The position numbers and the translations under genes are program-made. A DNA stretch of 64,000 nucleotides, taken from Diabrotica undecimpunctata. Taxonomy: Eukaryota > Arthropoda > Insecta > Coleoptera > Chrysomelidae. The stretch spans positions 49,049,991 through 49,113,990 of the forward strand of contig NC_092807.1 of NCBI RefSeq assembly GCF_040954645.1, read 5' to 3'. This document shows, in pieces, positions 23,295 to 34,619 of this stretch. The notes under the pieces are model-generated. The model was not told the origin of the DNA. It was given only the letters and a program-made list of their open reading frames with translations, and made no database searches. Each line of letters begins with the position of its first letter. Position 1 is the first letter of the stretch.

Positions 23295-24423
23295 TGCTTC
23301 AGTTACAAGCGAGCCAAGGTATGTAAAGCTGTCAACACGTTTAAAGATTATGACTTCCAAATGGTGTTTCCCGTTCCTTATTTGCGATACGATCCTTAGT
23401 AACCAACATGTACTTGGTTTTGTCTTCGTTGATGACTAAAACGACATTTTCCGCCGCTGTTACCAATTCTAGGAAATATTGCTCAACATCTCGCTTGCTA
23501 CGCCCTATTATGTCAAAGTCACCAGCATATGCTAAGATTTGAATCAATCTATTGTAAATAGTACCGCCGTCCCTAATTCGTGTGTCTTAGGCGAGCGGTT
23601 TACCCCTCAAAAGACGCTTAGAAACAGAATATACCTACTAAAATTCTTTATGCATTTCTAATGAACCAAACCTTTTTTATTAAATTCTATATATTTTTCC
23701 AAGATGAAATGTATTTTTTTTAAATTTTTACAAGTGGGCCGGCAATTGTTATTAACAAATAACTTATACAAAAAAGCAATTTCACCGAATTGCTTCGAAA
23801 TTAATTTTTTTAAGTGTATCTCATCAAAATAAACACTTTTTTTACTCTTGATAATTTTTCGAAAAATTCTTCCTTTTCGAGTTATTTGCATTTTTTTGTT
23901 GAAAAAATGCCTTAATTAGTGATTTTTGGGATTTTTTTTCTAAAAATCTACTAAATGAATTGCAATTCTACAAATAGCTTTATAATCTTTAAACCGTCGA
24001 GTACAAGTTAGAATATTTTAACAAGGATAATTTTTTTCTATCTTGCTAAAAACGTGGACCCAAATATTTCGAATATGCCTTTCGAGCAGTCTACCGCTAA
24101 GTGTGTACAGCGGTTGCGGCGATACAGGCGTGCGGCGCGTAGAAATATTTGTTTAAATTTAAAAAATTAATTCAATACAAATATTACGTACAATTTATTT
24201 AAAAAAAAAGATATTTCTAATTTTTTTTATATAGACATATTATAATTAAAACAATTAAAATTAATTTTTTACAATGCTATAATAATGTAATTTTTCTTTT
24301 AATATACGTGGTGACTATATTATTGAATGTTTAATTACAGTGAAATACATTAAGCAATATATAATTAATTTTTCATTAAAAAATATAATAAAATTAAAAT
24401 ATAATATTAATTATACATCGTTT

Positions 24424-25281
24424 TCATTCGTCAATAATTTGAAAATTTTCGTCAACAGCAACAGGATTTCCATCTAATAAGCTGATTTCATTGTCTTCAA
24501 TAGAGTCGTCTTTAACATTTTTACAATTCTCTGGTGTACATGCACATACCGCGCAGCATTCTAAATTATAGGAAATACAATTACAATTTTTCGTAGAACA
24601 TTTTCCGGTACATGAGCAGAAATGCTTTTGTAACATATCTAAACTAGTTTCGCCTTCAAAATAATTAAAATCGAAATAATTATTTTCCATTGTCCAACCA
24701 TGGGTTAATGGATCAAGAGATGAAATAATATTGTTTTTTGCTTGAATCCATTCATTTATTTGCCACTTTGCTCTTAAGTAATGTTGTAATAATGCTGGTT
24801 TCGAAGGTGGTAATTTTTCATTAGATGCATTTTTTTTAATGCAATATTATATATTAATTCATTTATGGATTCATGATTTTTTTTAAGCTTATTTTGAGGG
24901 TCATACAGTTTAGATAAAAATAGAGTCAAAACTGTAAGTCCTTCATCTAAAGGTAAAGTAGGCAAATTTCTTAATTTTTCCAATTGACTATCAGTTAATT
25001 TCTGCAAAGCTTTATAAGCCTTCTTTTTTCCCATATCATAAACTTGTGGTATCACAACTTGTTATAGAATGCATTATTAGCATACTGTTGCACATTATTT
25101 TTCCAATTTCTTTTGCAATTTGATGTACAGGTATATATCGAGAACGATCCACATTTTTTACAATATTTCCTGTGTGAAACCATAAAAGTGGTTCACTTGT
25201 GAAATCATGATAATGAGATAAAAGTAAAATAAATATATCTGTATCTGGAGATTTAACAATAATTTGAATTTTTTTATCCAA
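24424..25281 (-). pseudogene. PIN/XPG-like protein with C-terminal CXC motif
   Basis: The minus strand from 25281 reads IQIIVKSPDTDIFILLLSHY, then LLWFHTGNI, RYIPVHQIAKEIG and MHSITSCDTTS. This resembles the PIN/FEN-like fold in which SPDTD and GCD-TS supply acidic metal ligands; here GCD is SCD. It continues GKKKAYKALQKL and LPLDEGLTVLTLFLSKLYDP. The final frame (24690-24424) has a Cys-rich segment, CSCTGKCSTKNCNC followed by CCAVCACTPENC, like Tesmin/CXC motifs. The N-terminus is cut off by the (TA)n tract and right arm. Frameshifts near 25040 and 24780 split it. Function in the element is unknown. Confidence 0.65.
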
Positions 25282-25292
25282 ATGCTGCTCAA

Positions 25293-25296
<4 letters not shown>

Positions 25297-25332
<36 letters not shown>
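25297..25332. repeat. (TA)n microsatellite
   Basis: About 18 TA units, lying at the truncated N-terminal end of the PIN-like gene and beside the right arm. Confidence 0.95.
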
Positions 25333-25335
<3 letters not shown>

Positions 25336-25900
25336 CATTATTAAAAAAGTCGAAAAGATTCGAGCGCCTACAGCACCTCAACCGCTGTACACGCTTAGCG
25401 GGATAATCTCGATAGGCATATTCGAAATATTTGGGTCCACGTTTTTAGCGAGATAGAAACCATTTATCCTTGTCAAAATATTCTAACTTGTACTCGACGG
25501 TTTAAAGATTATAAAGCTATTTGTAAAATTGCAATTCATTTAGTAGTTTTTTAGAAAAAAAATTCCAAAAATCACTAATTAAGGCATTTTTTCAACAAAA
25601 AAATGCAAATAACTCGAAAAGGAAGCATTTTTCGAAAAATTATCAAGAAAGAAAAAGTGTTTATTTTGATGAGATACACCTAAACAAATTGATTTCGAAA
25701 CAATTCGGTGAAATTGCTTTTTTGTATAAGTTTTATATTTGTTAATAACAATTGCCGGCCCACTTGTAAAAATTAAAAAAAAAATACATTTCATCTTGGA
25801 AAAATATATAGAATCGAATAAAAAAGGTTTGGTGCATTAGAAATGCAAAAAGAATTTTAGTCGGTTGATGCTCTGCTTATAGGGGTAAACCGCTCGCCTA

Positions 25901-26985
25901 TCTGGGACTGCCTTTTCCTTTTCCTATTTGTCGAAATAGTTTCTACAAATGTTCTACAATTGAATAAAGAACAAAGAATTGCGTACCATACTTTCATTGA
26001 ACTTTGAATATTGGATCTAGTGGAATTTACTTCCTTAATGCTGGTAATGAACATTGTAACACAGTAATTTTATGGTTATCGATAAGGATCAGATCGCAGT
26101 AGCCCTAGTGTTTGCTTCATCTGGAATATGTGAAACTTTATTGGAAGGCGAACTAATTGCAAATTTTGCCTTAAAATTACCATTAAACAAATTAATAAAA
26201 CAGCAGACTGCAACATTGCCAAAAATAGAGCAATTGCGAAGATTTTACAGTTATGCAAATTAATTATTTGAAATGAATGTACATTGGCTCACAAGGATCA
26301 TCATCAAGGAGATCATAACAGGAACTGGACAGAACTTTAAAATATATTCGTGACAATCAGAAAAAATTTTGATGGAGCCATAATTTTATCTGTGTATCTT
26401 ATTTAATAATTATTTCCCAATTAACTGTTGCGGAGGAACTAAACGCACACCTAACATCATCAAATTTGTGGCGGCATGTAAAGACGCCCCGATTGACAAA
26501 TAACATGCAAGTGTTTTTGCAACAGATTTAAGTGCAATTGTATTTTCGAAGTAGTTGTTAGATATTGGAAAGGTAAAGTCGCTATTGACACCTCTACCTA
26601 ATTAATTACCCAGAGATTTCTATTACTTAACAAACTTCAAAGAGAAGTTTATTGAATTCTGATACATTATTTTTTTTTAATGCGAAGTTTGGCGGGCTAG
26701 CTACTTTTTATATAAAAACAGTGGTATTTATAATAATTTGAAATAGAGCGAGGAGGAAAACGCACTTAAACTATGTAACTTAAATAATATCTCTGGACTA
26801 TGCGTATGAGAAAAAAAAGTATAATATTCTCTTTTCTCAGTATCAGTATAAGAGCTGCTACAGGAAAGAATATAATGTGTATTATATAGCATTTTATAGT
26901 ACTATCAACTGCTTAACAGCGCCAAATTGAAAAAAGTATGTTTTGGATAATTTCTTTTAAGTTTTATATAAAGATGCATGTATTC
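25901..26985. other. AT-rich spacer
   Basis: No coding or repeat structure recognised. Confidence 0.4.
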
Positions 26986-26989
26986 TAAA

Positions 26990-27330
26990 GCTTCCGCAGA
27001 TGAGTTCACCCTGGACACCAGATACCATGGAAATCATTAATATTTCCAAAAAGATTTTTGACTGATTTCGAATAAAAATAAAATGAATCTCCAGGAGAAG
27101 AGTTCCAGCCTGGCCACCACGGAAATTAAGGACCATCATCGTCATCATATTCATGTTCAGTGGCCTGGAAAACCCCGTGTAACGACTGTTGACCAATTTA
27201 GAATGAAATTAACATACTCCAAGAGAAGAGGCCATCCTGGGCACCAGGTAGCTTGAGAACCATCGTCGTTATCATATTCTTATTCAATGACTTCAAAAAC
27301 AACCAGCAATAAAATTAAACTTATTTTTGT
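26990..27330. repeat. Degenerate tandem units of ~110-125 bp
   Basis: Three similar units follow each other. Shared landmarks are an (A)GAGAAGAG / CCTGG.CACCA block, ACCATCATCGTCATCATATTC or its variant ACCATCGTCGTTATCATATTC, and an AATAAAATTA-like end. The first unit is the most diverged. Confidence 0.5.
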
Positions 27331-27344
27331 TAGTATTTTCTAAG

Positions 27345-28062
27345 TTGCAAAATGCTTATGCACTTTGCTTATGCATTTACAACGTATGCTGCACCAATTT
27401 AATATAACCGCCAGAAAATTTAACATGTTAATTTCCCCAAAAAAGACAAAATGCATGGTTACAACAGCAAATTTACTCAGATGTAAATTGCAGCTGGAAG
27501 GTCAGATAATAGAACAAGCGATGGAGTTTAAATATCTAGGCATCACATTATCTAGCTACTGAAAGCTCGAAACCGAAGTGGAAGATCAAGTGAATAGGGC
27601 AAACAGAGCCGCAGGCTGAATAAATGAATCAATATGGAAAAACCAAAATATCGGGAAAGAAACGAATGGCAGAATTTACAAAACAGTCATCAGACCAATA
27701 ATGACAAGCACGGCAGAAACAAGAACTGACACAGAAAGGACAAAAAGGATTTTAGAAACAGCAAAGATGAAAACACTTAGAAAAATTGAGAGTAAGACAC
27801 TATGGGACAGAGCTATAAGTACAGATATACGACGTAGATGCAAGGTGAAGAATATCAAGAACTGGGTGATAAATAGAAGAGTAGAATGGAACGATCATAT
27901 AAGCCGAATGATAACAAATAAAGTAGTAAAGACGGCAAGAGACGGTTCCCCAATAGGAAGAGGATCAGTAGGAAGACCACGAAAACGATGGAACGACAAC
28001 TTACTGGAAGCACATTGAAAACCAGACAGAGTCATGTCTATATAAAAAGAAGAAGAAGAAGA
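27345..28062 (+). pseudogene. LINE 3' end (thumb to C-terminus)
   Basis: Reads KFNMLISPKKTKCMV, then FKYLGITLSS, IYKTVIRPIMTSTAETRTDT, RRCKVKNIKNWVINRRVEWN, and GRGSVGRPRKRWNDNL at the C-terminus. It ends in a (GAA)n run at 28047-28062. Two or three stops lie in the first third; the last 105 codons are open. The copy at 32990-33850 is from the same family. Confidence 0.85.
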
Positions 28063-28908
28063 AGGCATAAAATTTACAATTTAATACAATTTACAAAATA
28101 TTTTATTGTCTGGTTTCGCCGTATTCGTTTACTATTCTTTTCCAATCACCTCTGTTTTTCACTGTCCCTCTCCTGTCAAGAACTCCAATACCTCTTAGAT
28201 CATTTTTATGGATATTTTTTTTTATTTTTTTAAGTGGACGGAAAATTGTTATTAACTAATAACTTGCTTTCTTTTCGAGTTATTTGCAATTTTTTGTTGA
28301 AAAAAAAATTAACTAGTAATTTTTGGGATTTTTTTTACAAAGCTACTAACTTTATTGCAATTTTATTAAAAAGCTTTATAATCTTTAAACCTTCAAGTAC
28401 AAGTGAGACTATTTTGAAAAAGTTAAGTGGTTTCTATCTTGCTAAAATACTCCAGTCGTCAGAGACGAAAATGCCATTGAACCTCTAAAAATCGTACGAA
28501 CTGAATTTTGCTGAATTTTGTCGAAAATATCAACTTTAGGACGCTAAAAAGGATGCAAAAAAGTTTACCACTTTTACCACTGTGCTTTCTTCTAAAACAA
28601 CCCAAGTAGAGGGGGAAAACGGAAAAAACCGATTTACCAAGACTCCGTCTGCCATAGGAAAAAATGTTTCAAATAAAAATGTAGCTAAGATAATTTGGAA
28701 CAAAAACATTTATACGCATTTGTTGTGTAGAATGAACCATTCTCTCAGAAACACCGATTGATGTGATCGGCAATTTTGAATGTCAGTTAAGCGCACGAAA
28801 TCAATGCTTAATAAAATTTGTATCAGCTCGACAGTAAAAATTCAGTATCTTCTGATCTGAGTGTCGTATCGACAAAAATCAAAATGCGTTTTAAAAGTAA
28901 GGTGCGCA

Positions 28909-29118
28909 AATAAAAGCGTTAGGCGTTCACGGCCATCTTCTAACTTGTTAAACTGTTTGTTCGGGCTGTTAGGCCGTTATAAGCTGAAACTGTCAGTTTC
29001 AGCTTACAAGCGAAGCAGTAACATCTCCAGAAGAAGCCAACCCCTAGTCTTGGCGAAACGTCAAGAACTAATCTCAAGAGACAACGGCCTAACAGCCCGA
29101 ACAAACAGTTTAACAAGT
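28909..29118. mobile_element. 210-bp element with perfect 37-bp inverted repeats
   Basis: Flanked by a perfect 11-bp duplication TAAGGTGCGCA (28898-28908 and 29119-29129). The opposite arm of the host element preserves the empty site, which confirms the insertion. Inside, 28942-28978 and 29083-29119 are exact 37-bp inverted copies, the outer one sharing one base with the right duplication. 28981-29005 is an 11-bp-stem hairpin with a 3-base loop, and 29028-29062 is a hammerhead-like motif. It encodes nothing readable. Layout and variable-length duplication resemble the element at 7180-8291. Confidence 0.85.
29028..29062 (+). ncRNA. Hammerhead-like motif in the 210-bp element
   Basis: CAGAAGAA, then a hairpin GCCAA (29036-29040) / TTGGC (29050-29054), then GAA-ACGT-C (29055-29062). 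The U4 position is A instead of U, so this copy is probably not active. The stem II and palindromic stem III layout is otherwise the same as at 4452-4485. Confidence 0.4.
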
Positions 29119-30745
29119 TAAGGTGCGCAGGATTTGTAAGCAATTTTTGTATTTTGCCACAAATGAACTTAATGTTTATAATGGTGTTAAATAAATAAAC
29201 ATGACGGGATATTTGACATTTTTTATGATTCTCAAAAGATCAATAGAATGTATTTCTTTCATTGACTGGCCACTATAAACTTTTATAACAATAACCTAAT
29301 CTTTAAAACCTATAGCATACAATTTTAGTTTTGAGTTTAGGCAACAAATGTGATTCATTTTAAATATGCTTAAAAACACTAAATTTAAACTTTCACGTTA
29401 CAATTATTGATCTAAAACGTTTAAAACTGCTCTATTTTAACTACACTACTACATTTTCCAAAAGTGCTTAACTTCTGCTATAAATTACACCCAAAACCGT
29501 CTTCTTGGAGGCATTTTCCGTAACGTGCGATCATTTGTTATGTGAAAGTTTAAATTGTGTGGTTTTTTTCATATTTCAAATGCTTTATATTTGTTGCCAA
29601 AAATTAAAATTGAATTTTTATGTTATACGTTTTGAAGACTGATCTCCAACAATGAAAATTTGACTATGATCGGTCAATAAAAATAATAAATTTTATTGAT
29701 CTAATGATCGTGAATTATAAAAAACGTCAAAAGTCGCGCAAAGTTTATTTATTGAACAGTTTTATAGAAACTTACTTTATTTGCGGCATAACACAAGAAT
29801 TGCATACGAAAGCTGCACTCTTCTATTTTAAAAAGCATTTTGATTCTTTGTCGAAAGGACACTCTGATCAAAAGATATCGATTTTTTACCGTTTAGTTAA
29901 TATAAATTTTATTTAACATTGAACTAGTGTGCGGAATTGGCATTCAAAATCGCTGGTCGCTTTAAGTTTTGTTTCTGAGAGAACGGTTCATTCTACATAA
30001 AAACTGCTAATAAACATGTTTATTTAAAATTATCTCAGCTACATTTTTCATTTACAATCTTTTTCTACGACGTAGAGATTTTTGGTTAATCGTAAACTTT
30101 TTGCATCTTTTCGGGGTTCCAAAATTGATATTCTCAGCATAATTCAACTTGGTAGCATGATTTTTAGGGTTAAAATCTATGACGACTGGACTAAAAACAT
30201 AGTTTTAAATTTAAATCTAGATTTCTACGCGCCTCGAGACTGTATCGCTGCAACCGTACACGATTAACGATAAATTGCTCGAAATGCATATTCGATATAT
30301 TTCATTTCATGTTTTCAGCAAGATGGAATCCATTTATCCCTGTCAAAATATTCTGACTTATACTTAAAAGTTTAAACATTATAAAGCTTTTGTATAGAAT
30401 TGCAATTCATTTAGTAGCTTTTTAGAAAAAAAAAATCCCCAAAAATTACTAGTTAAGGATTTTTTTAACAACAAATTGCAAATAACTTGAAAAGGAAGCA
30501 TTTTTCGAATAATTACCAGGATAAAAAAGTATTTATTTCGATGAGATACGCCTAAAAAAATTTACTTGAAGCGATTCGGGAAATTGTTTTTTTTTGTGAT
30601 AAGTTATTTGTTAATAACAATTTCCTTCCTACTTGACAAAATTAAAAAAAAAATACATCTGAACTTGAAAAAAAAATTGAAAATCGAAGAAAAAGGTTTG
30701 GTGCGATAGAAAAAAAAAAAAAATTTAGACAAGACCATGTTGGCA

Positions 30746-31455
30746 TTCTATCCCTATCCATTATTTGCACATGCGCCTACTTGGCTTTTATGCTCTTACC
30801 TCTTACCGCATTAGTAATGTTGGGCATCACGTATTCTAACTATAATGTGTTATTTATCCTCTCCCACCCATTTGAAGTACTTTTTGCTTCATAAATTTTT
30901 TTTAATATTTTTTACTTTTTTCTCTCTAATACAATTTCCTCTGATTTTCTTAAAATCCATGTTTCACCAGCATACATGTCATCACTGTGGTTTTACTGCA
31001 CAGTTATATTTTTGTCGTTTTATATATACAGTGAGGACGTTTAGGTTGGAATAAATTTAATATTTTTGGGTCTAACAGTATTTTAACAAAAAGCTTTCAC
31101 AACTTCAATTTTTATTTTCAAATGCACATCTAACGCTACAATTGAATGTACCAATGACGTCATCACTTTCGTGTAATTGGCCATCGGTTTTTTTTAAGTG
31201 GTACAACATATGAGGCACTAAAATAATATTAGTCTAACTATGAATACGTTAAATTTGGATAATTAAGATATTTTTTAAAATTAAAATAAAAAATTTAGAA
31301 AAATACTCTCAAATGGTTATTTATAAATAATGCAGTGTAACAGAAGTGGGATTAATGACAAATTTAAAAGTTTTACAAAAAAAACACCTTAAAAGAATGA
31401 GGTAAACAAAAAAATATGGACTAAGACCACTATAAATCTGAATGATTTTTTTTCA
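30746..31455. other. AT-rich spacer
   Basis: No coding signal recognised. Confidence 0.4.
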
Positions 31456-31459
31456 TCTA

Positions 31460-32450
31460 GTCATTTATCGGTTCATCCTCAGAAGATCTATCTTCGAGAT
31501 TTCGTTAATCAAATTTTCGGGTAACTACCGCAATGGTAAAGTTTTTATAAAAAGAATGATATACAGGTGGTAGATATGGCAGTAAGTCCATCATGTCGTT
31601 TTTTTTGCAGCTGTAACAGTCCTTCTTGTTGGATAGAGTGGAACTTCTATTCTTTTTAAACTGCTAATCAACCTATCAACATTTTTCTTTGGAAAGATCA
31701 ACAATTTCAAATTCACTTTCGAATTTAAATTTTCCTTAAATTAAAATTAAAGGGGCTCATCTCTCTGAAGTGGAAGCCATCTTAGCTTCAGCCAGTTTTC
31801 CGCTTGGTAATGAAATTATTTAAACCTGCTGTACTCAAAAACTCTTGATGTTGCATTTCAGTCATCACAAATCTGGGTTTTCTTTGTTCGGCGATTTTAA
31901 TGATATCAATTCACTCGTCTGGATAATAGACTGCAATGTGAAATCTACTTTCACCTTCTATTGTACCGAATTAACCATAATTGGCAGAAATGAGTGCCCA
32001 GTTACCAAAAGTTTAAGATGCATGATGTTTATATCAAATTCTGGATCTTGTACAAGTTTCAACAAGGATAAACTTATCTTTGTATTTCTATTCTGACCTA
32101 TACATGAGTCTGAATAAGCAATGATATGTTTATGATTCACAGAATATTACTTCAACTGTTTTACTTAACAAGTTGCAACCTTTTGTCTTGTTACATACAT
32201 ACATGTAACCAGTATTGTTGTTGATGGAATAAATTTTTAGGTTATAGAGATTAAGATTTCTTTTTTAGTACGCCACAGACGTTGTCACATTAGAGAAAGG
32301 CGAATCCTTTTGTAAATTAAATGTTACTTTGAATTCATCTGTTGTTTTCCTTGAGTTCCTCCTTAAACTCTCCCCATTTGAATTTGCTTTTCGTAGATGC
32401 AACTTCTTTTCAACTGAAATATGTTTTTTTTTAAACATCATTGTCGGCAC
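31460..32450 (-). pseudogene. Repeat-encoded 'SDSC-GQN' protein
   Basis: The minus strand from 32450 reads FKVTFNLQKDSPFSNVTTSV, then NNNTGYMYV, HIIAYSDSCIGQNRNTKI, LVTGHSFLP, FGTIEGESRFH, RKPRFVMTEMQHQEFLSTAG, NNFITKRKTG, and ends near TYCHIYHLYI. This order matches a protein family common in invertebrate genomes in many copies, which I believe Pfam lists as DUF7869. The SDSCxGQN and GHS motifs resemble an RNase H-like catalytic fold. Three or four frameshifts break it. No TIRs were found around it. Confidence 0.65.
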
Positions 32451-32459
32451 ATTTTAGTT

Positions 32460-32985
32460 TTAACTCTAGATCATCACACAACTAGCATATATCTTGTTGC
32501 AAGTTTCTGCATCTTAGATAATACAAAAATCTAGCATTAATATAAGGATAAATTATGATAAAATAGGAAAATCATAAACCTAAGTAATGCTGCTAAAATT
32601 ATGAAAATTATACTTACCCAAAGAATTTTCGCTTTCACTAGGTACCTATATATCCAGACCCAGACTCATTAAAATTACAAAATTTATCCATTATAAAACT
32701 CGTGTTCTACTGTAAACACAAAAAAATATTTTGAAATGTATTCGGATATTGAAAGAAATAATGGTCTAACTCCTAAGATGTTCCAGTATTATTGTAAATG
32801 CATGAATATACCATTTTTTACATTGGACTATACTGAAATAAAATCAGAATAAGAGTAAGATAGCGCCATCTAATGGCGGGAGACTAAAACAAGGAGTTAA
32901 ACCAGCTTTATACTAATAGATCTCATGAACGTATTATAGAACATTGACGTTAATATATATGTCTATGATATATATAGGTAGATTG
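32460..32985. other. AT-rich spacer
   Basis: No coding signal recognised. Confidence 0.4.
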
Positions 32986-32989
32986 ATAC

Positions 32990-33850
32990 CTTTTATGTAA
33001 ATGGCGAGAATTTTCAAAAAAATGGATTTAAACCATTATTAGTCTATATGCCAACAATAAGACAAGGATATTCAACAAGAAACAACTAAATCAAAATACT
33101 CTGTTACGCAGACGGCCCAATATTAATAGCCCAAGATGAAGATAATCTGCCAAAGACTGGTTCATAGATTTAACATAAAAGAAAAAGAGTTTAATATGAT
33201 AATCTCGTCTTAGAGAACTAAAACAATAGCAGTCAGCAAAGAACCCAGCAGATGTAAAATAAAAATTGATTGGCATCAATATTAAACAAGTAATGGAAAA
33301 AAAATATCTGGGAATTACACTGTCTAGCTATGGAGAACTGGATAAAGAAATCAGAGATCAAGTAAAAAACGCAAATAGACTGGCAGGATGCCCTAATAAC
33401 ACTATATGGCGAAACAGACACATTAACACTGAGATGAAATCAAGAATTTATAAAATTAGTGTAAGATCAATAATAATATATGCCTTAGAAACCAGAATAG
33501 AAACCGACACAGCTACAACGTAAAGGCTACTTGAAACGACAGAGATGAGAGTACTGAGCAGAATTACAATTAAATTACGCTGAGAGATCAAAGAGAAGTG
33601 AAGACATTAGAAGAAAATGTATCGTACAGTGTATAAATGAATGGACACAATATAGAAAAAAAGAATGGAATAACCACATAAACAGAATGGGGGAGACCCA
33701 TGTCATCAAAATAGCAAGAGATAAGTCACCAATCGGCAGAATAAGTATCGGACGACCGCGCAAAAGATGGAGTGACAACCTTCATAGAGGTATTAATCCG
33801 CCAATGAACAAGCAGAATTGTTAACAAAGAGGAAGAAGAAGAAGAAGAAC
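32990..33850 (+). pseudogene. LINE 3' end, same family as 27345-28062
   Basis: Starts near IRQGYSTRNN, then LCYADGPILIAQDEDNL (motif C YADD changed to YADG), KKYLGITLSSYGELDKEIRD, IYKISVRSIIIYALETRIET, and a frame-shifted GRPRKRWSDN-like end. The tail is (GAA)n at 33827-33848. Heavily broken. Confidence 0.8.
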
Positions 33851-34029
33851 AATAGACGATTACGAAAATGCATAATACTTAGAGCCTAAAATAATTATTG
33901 GTTTGTGAATTACACAAAAATATTATAACAGAAATAATAAATCTAAAATAATGCGTGATATATTATTAATTTCAAAATGTAATGTATTTAATGACTAACG
34001 AAAATTATACATAATTTCAAAATTCATCT

Positions 34030-34535
34030 TATACTATTTATAATAGAGCCTACATAATATAGTTCGTTAGATCAACTTGCTAGATTTTCGTGAATCACCC
34101 TGTACATTTAAATTTATGTTTATAAAGCGCAAATTTAAATTTAAAAGTTAACCGGTCCAGTGTTTTTCATAATATTTTAAAATAAGGACACAAAACTATT
34201 CGTAAGTTTTTTCCACACTATATGATTTAAAAATTTCACCCTGTACATTTATAGTAGACCCTACATGATATAGTTAGTTGAGATTGGGTTGTAACAGAGC
34301 TTTTAAAAATATAAAATATAAATAAAATAAAAATATAAATATATACATTAAAAATATAAATATTCATTAAAATAACAATTGTGGACTATTTTAGACCTGC
34401 GTGAACCATCCTGTACATTAAATTCATGTTTAAAAAGCACACATTCAATTTAAAAGTTGACGCAACAGCGTTGGTTATAATTTTTTAAAATAAGAACACA
34501 ACAATTTTTATGCCATAACTGGTTGCCACACTGTA
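34030..34535. repeat. Diverged direct repeat ending CCTGTACAT
   Basis: About 34095-34235 and 34405-34535 are direct copies: CCTGTACATT(T)AAATT-ATG, AATTTAAAAGTT, TTTTAAAATAAG-ACACAA and CCACACT. A GAACTATATTATGTAGG / AACTATATCATGTAGG block is also repeated. Likely two copies of a short element. Confidence 0.55.
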
Positions 34536-34619
34536 TATATTTTTAACAAGAAACAAATTTACGGGAAGTATTATCAGAACAGCCAACGAGTAAGCACGTT
34601 AAATTCTAATTATTCGTTT

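Larger units (their letters stand above)
21558..23600 (-). pseudogene. LINE RT copy split by a mariner
   Basis: The minus strand from 23600 reads IQILAYAGDFDIIGRSKRDV (motif C YADD changed to YAGD), then VINEDKTKYMLVTKD and VDSFTYLGSLVTEA. The mariner at 22179-23294 interrupts here. The copy resumes with TSEEIKRKINL, LVLTYDAKTW, FERNIFRKIFGAIKNQG, and ends with PDNMIAKKQTTGT and GLPRIKWLDEAKTEL. The 3' end is a (GAT)n tail at 21567-21580 next to a strong hairpin. Several stops are present. Confidence 0.85.
23588..25900. mobile_element. DNA element with >500-bp inverted arms
   Basis: Left arm about 23588-24150, right arm about 25350-25900. Both outer ends begin (TA)GGCGAGCGGTTTACCCCT. The arms share long stretches, for example CAAATATTTCGAATATGCCT and GGGCCGGCAATTGTTATTAA. 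A possible TA duplication flanks GGCG...CGCC. Internally it carries a minus-strand PIN-like/CXC pseudogene and a (TA)n tract. A second member lies at 28205-30745. The superfamily is not clear to me; Academ elements carry XPG-like nucleases, so they are one candidate. Confidence 0.85.
28205..30745. mobile_element. Second long-arm element of the 23588 family
   Basis: Left arm about 28205-28897, plus its continuation after 29130; right arm about 29770-30745. The arms pair through blocks such as GTTATTAACTAATAACTT, CCAGTCGTCA, AATGTAGCTAAGATAATTT, GTAGAATGAACC-TTCTCTCAGAAAC and CGACAAAAATCAAAATGCGT. They are homologous to the arms of the 23588-25900 element, but the outer GGCGAGCGG ends are lost. 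The left arm lacks the block around CGTGTACGGTTGCAGCGATA that the right arm retains. No protein is readable. A 210-bp element has inserted into the left arm. Confidence 0.8.

Noticed and set aside
25901..26260. Frames of about 60 codons on both strands
   Set aside because: Antisense to each other and without motifs.
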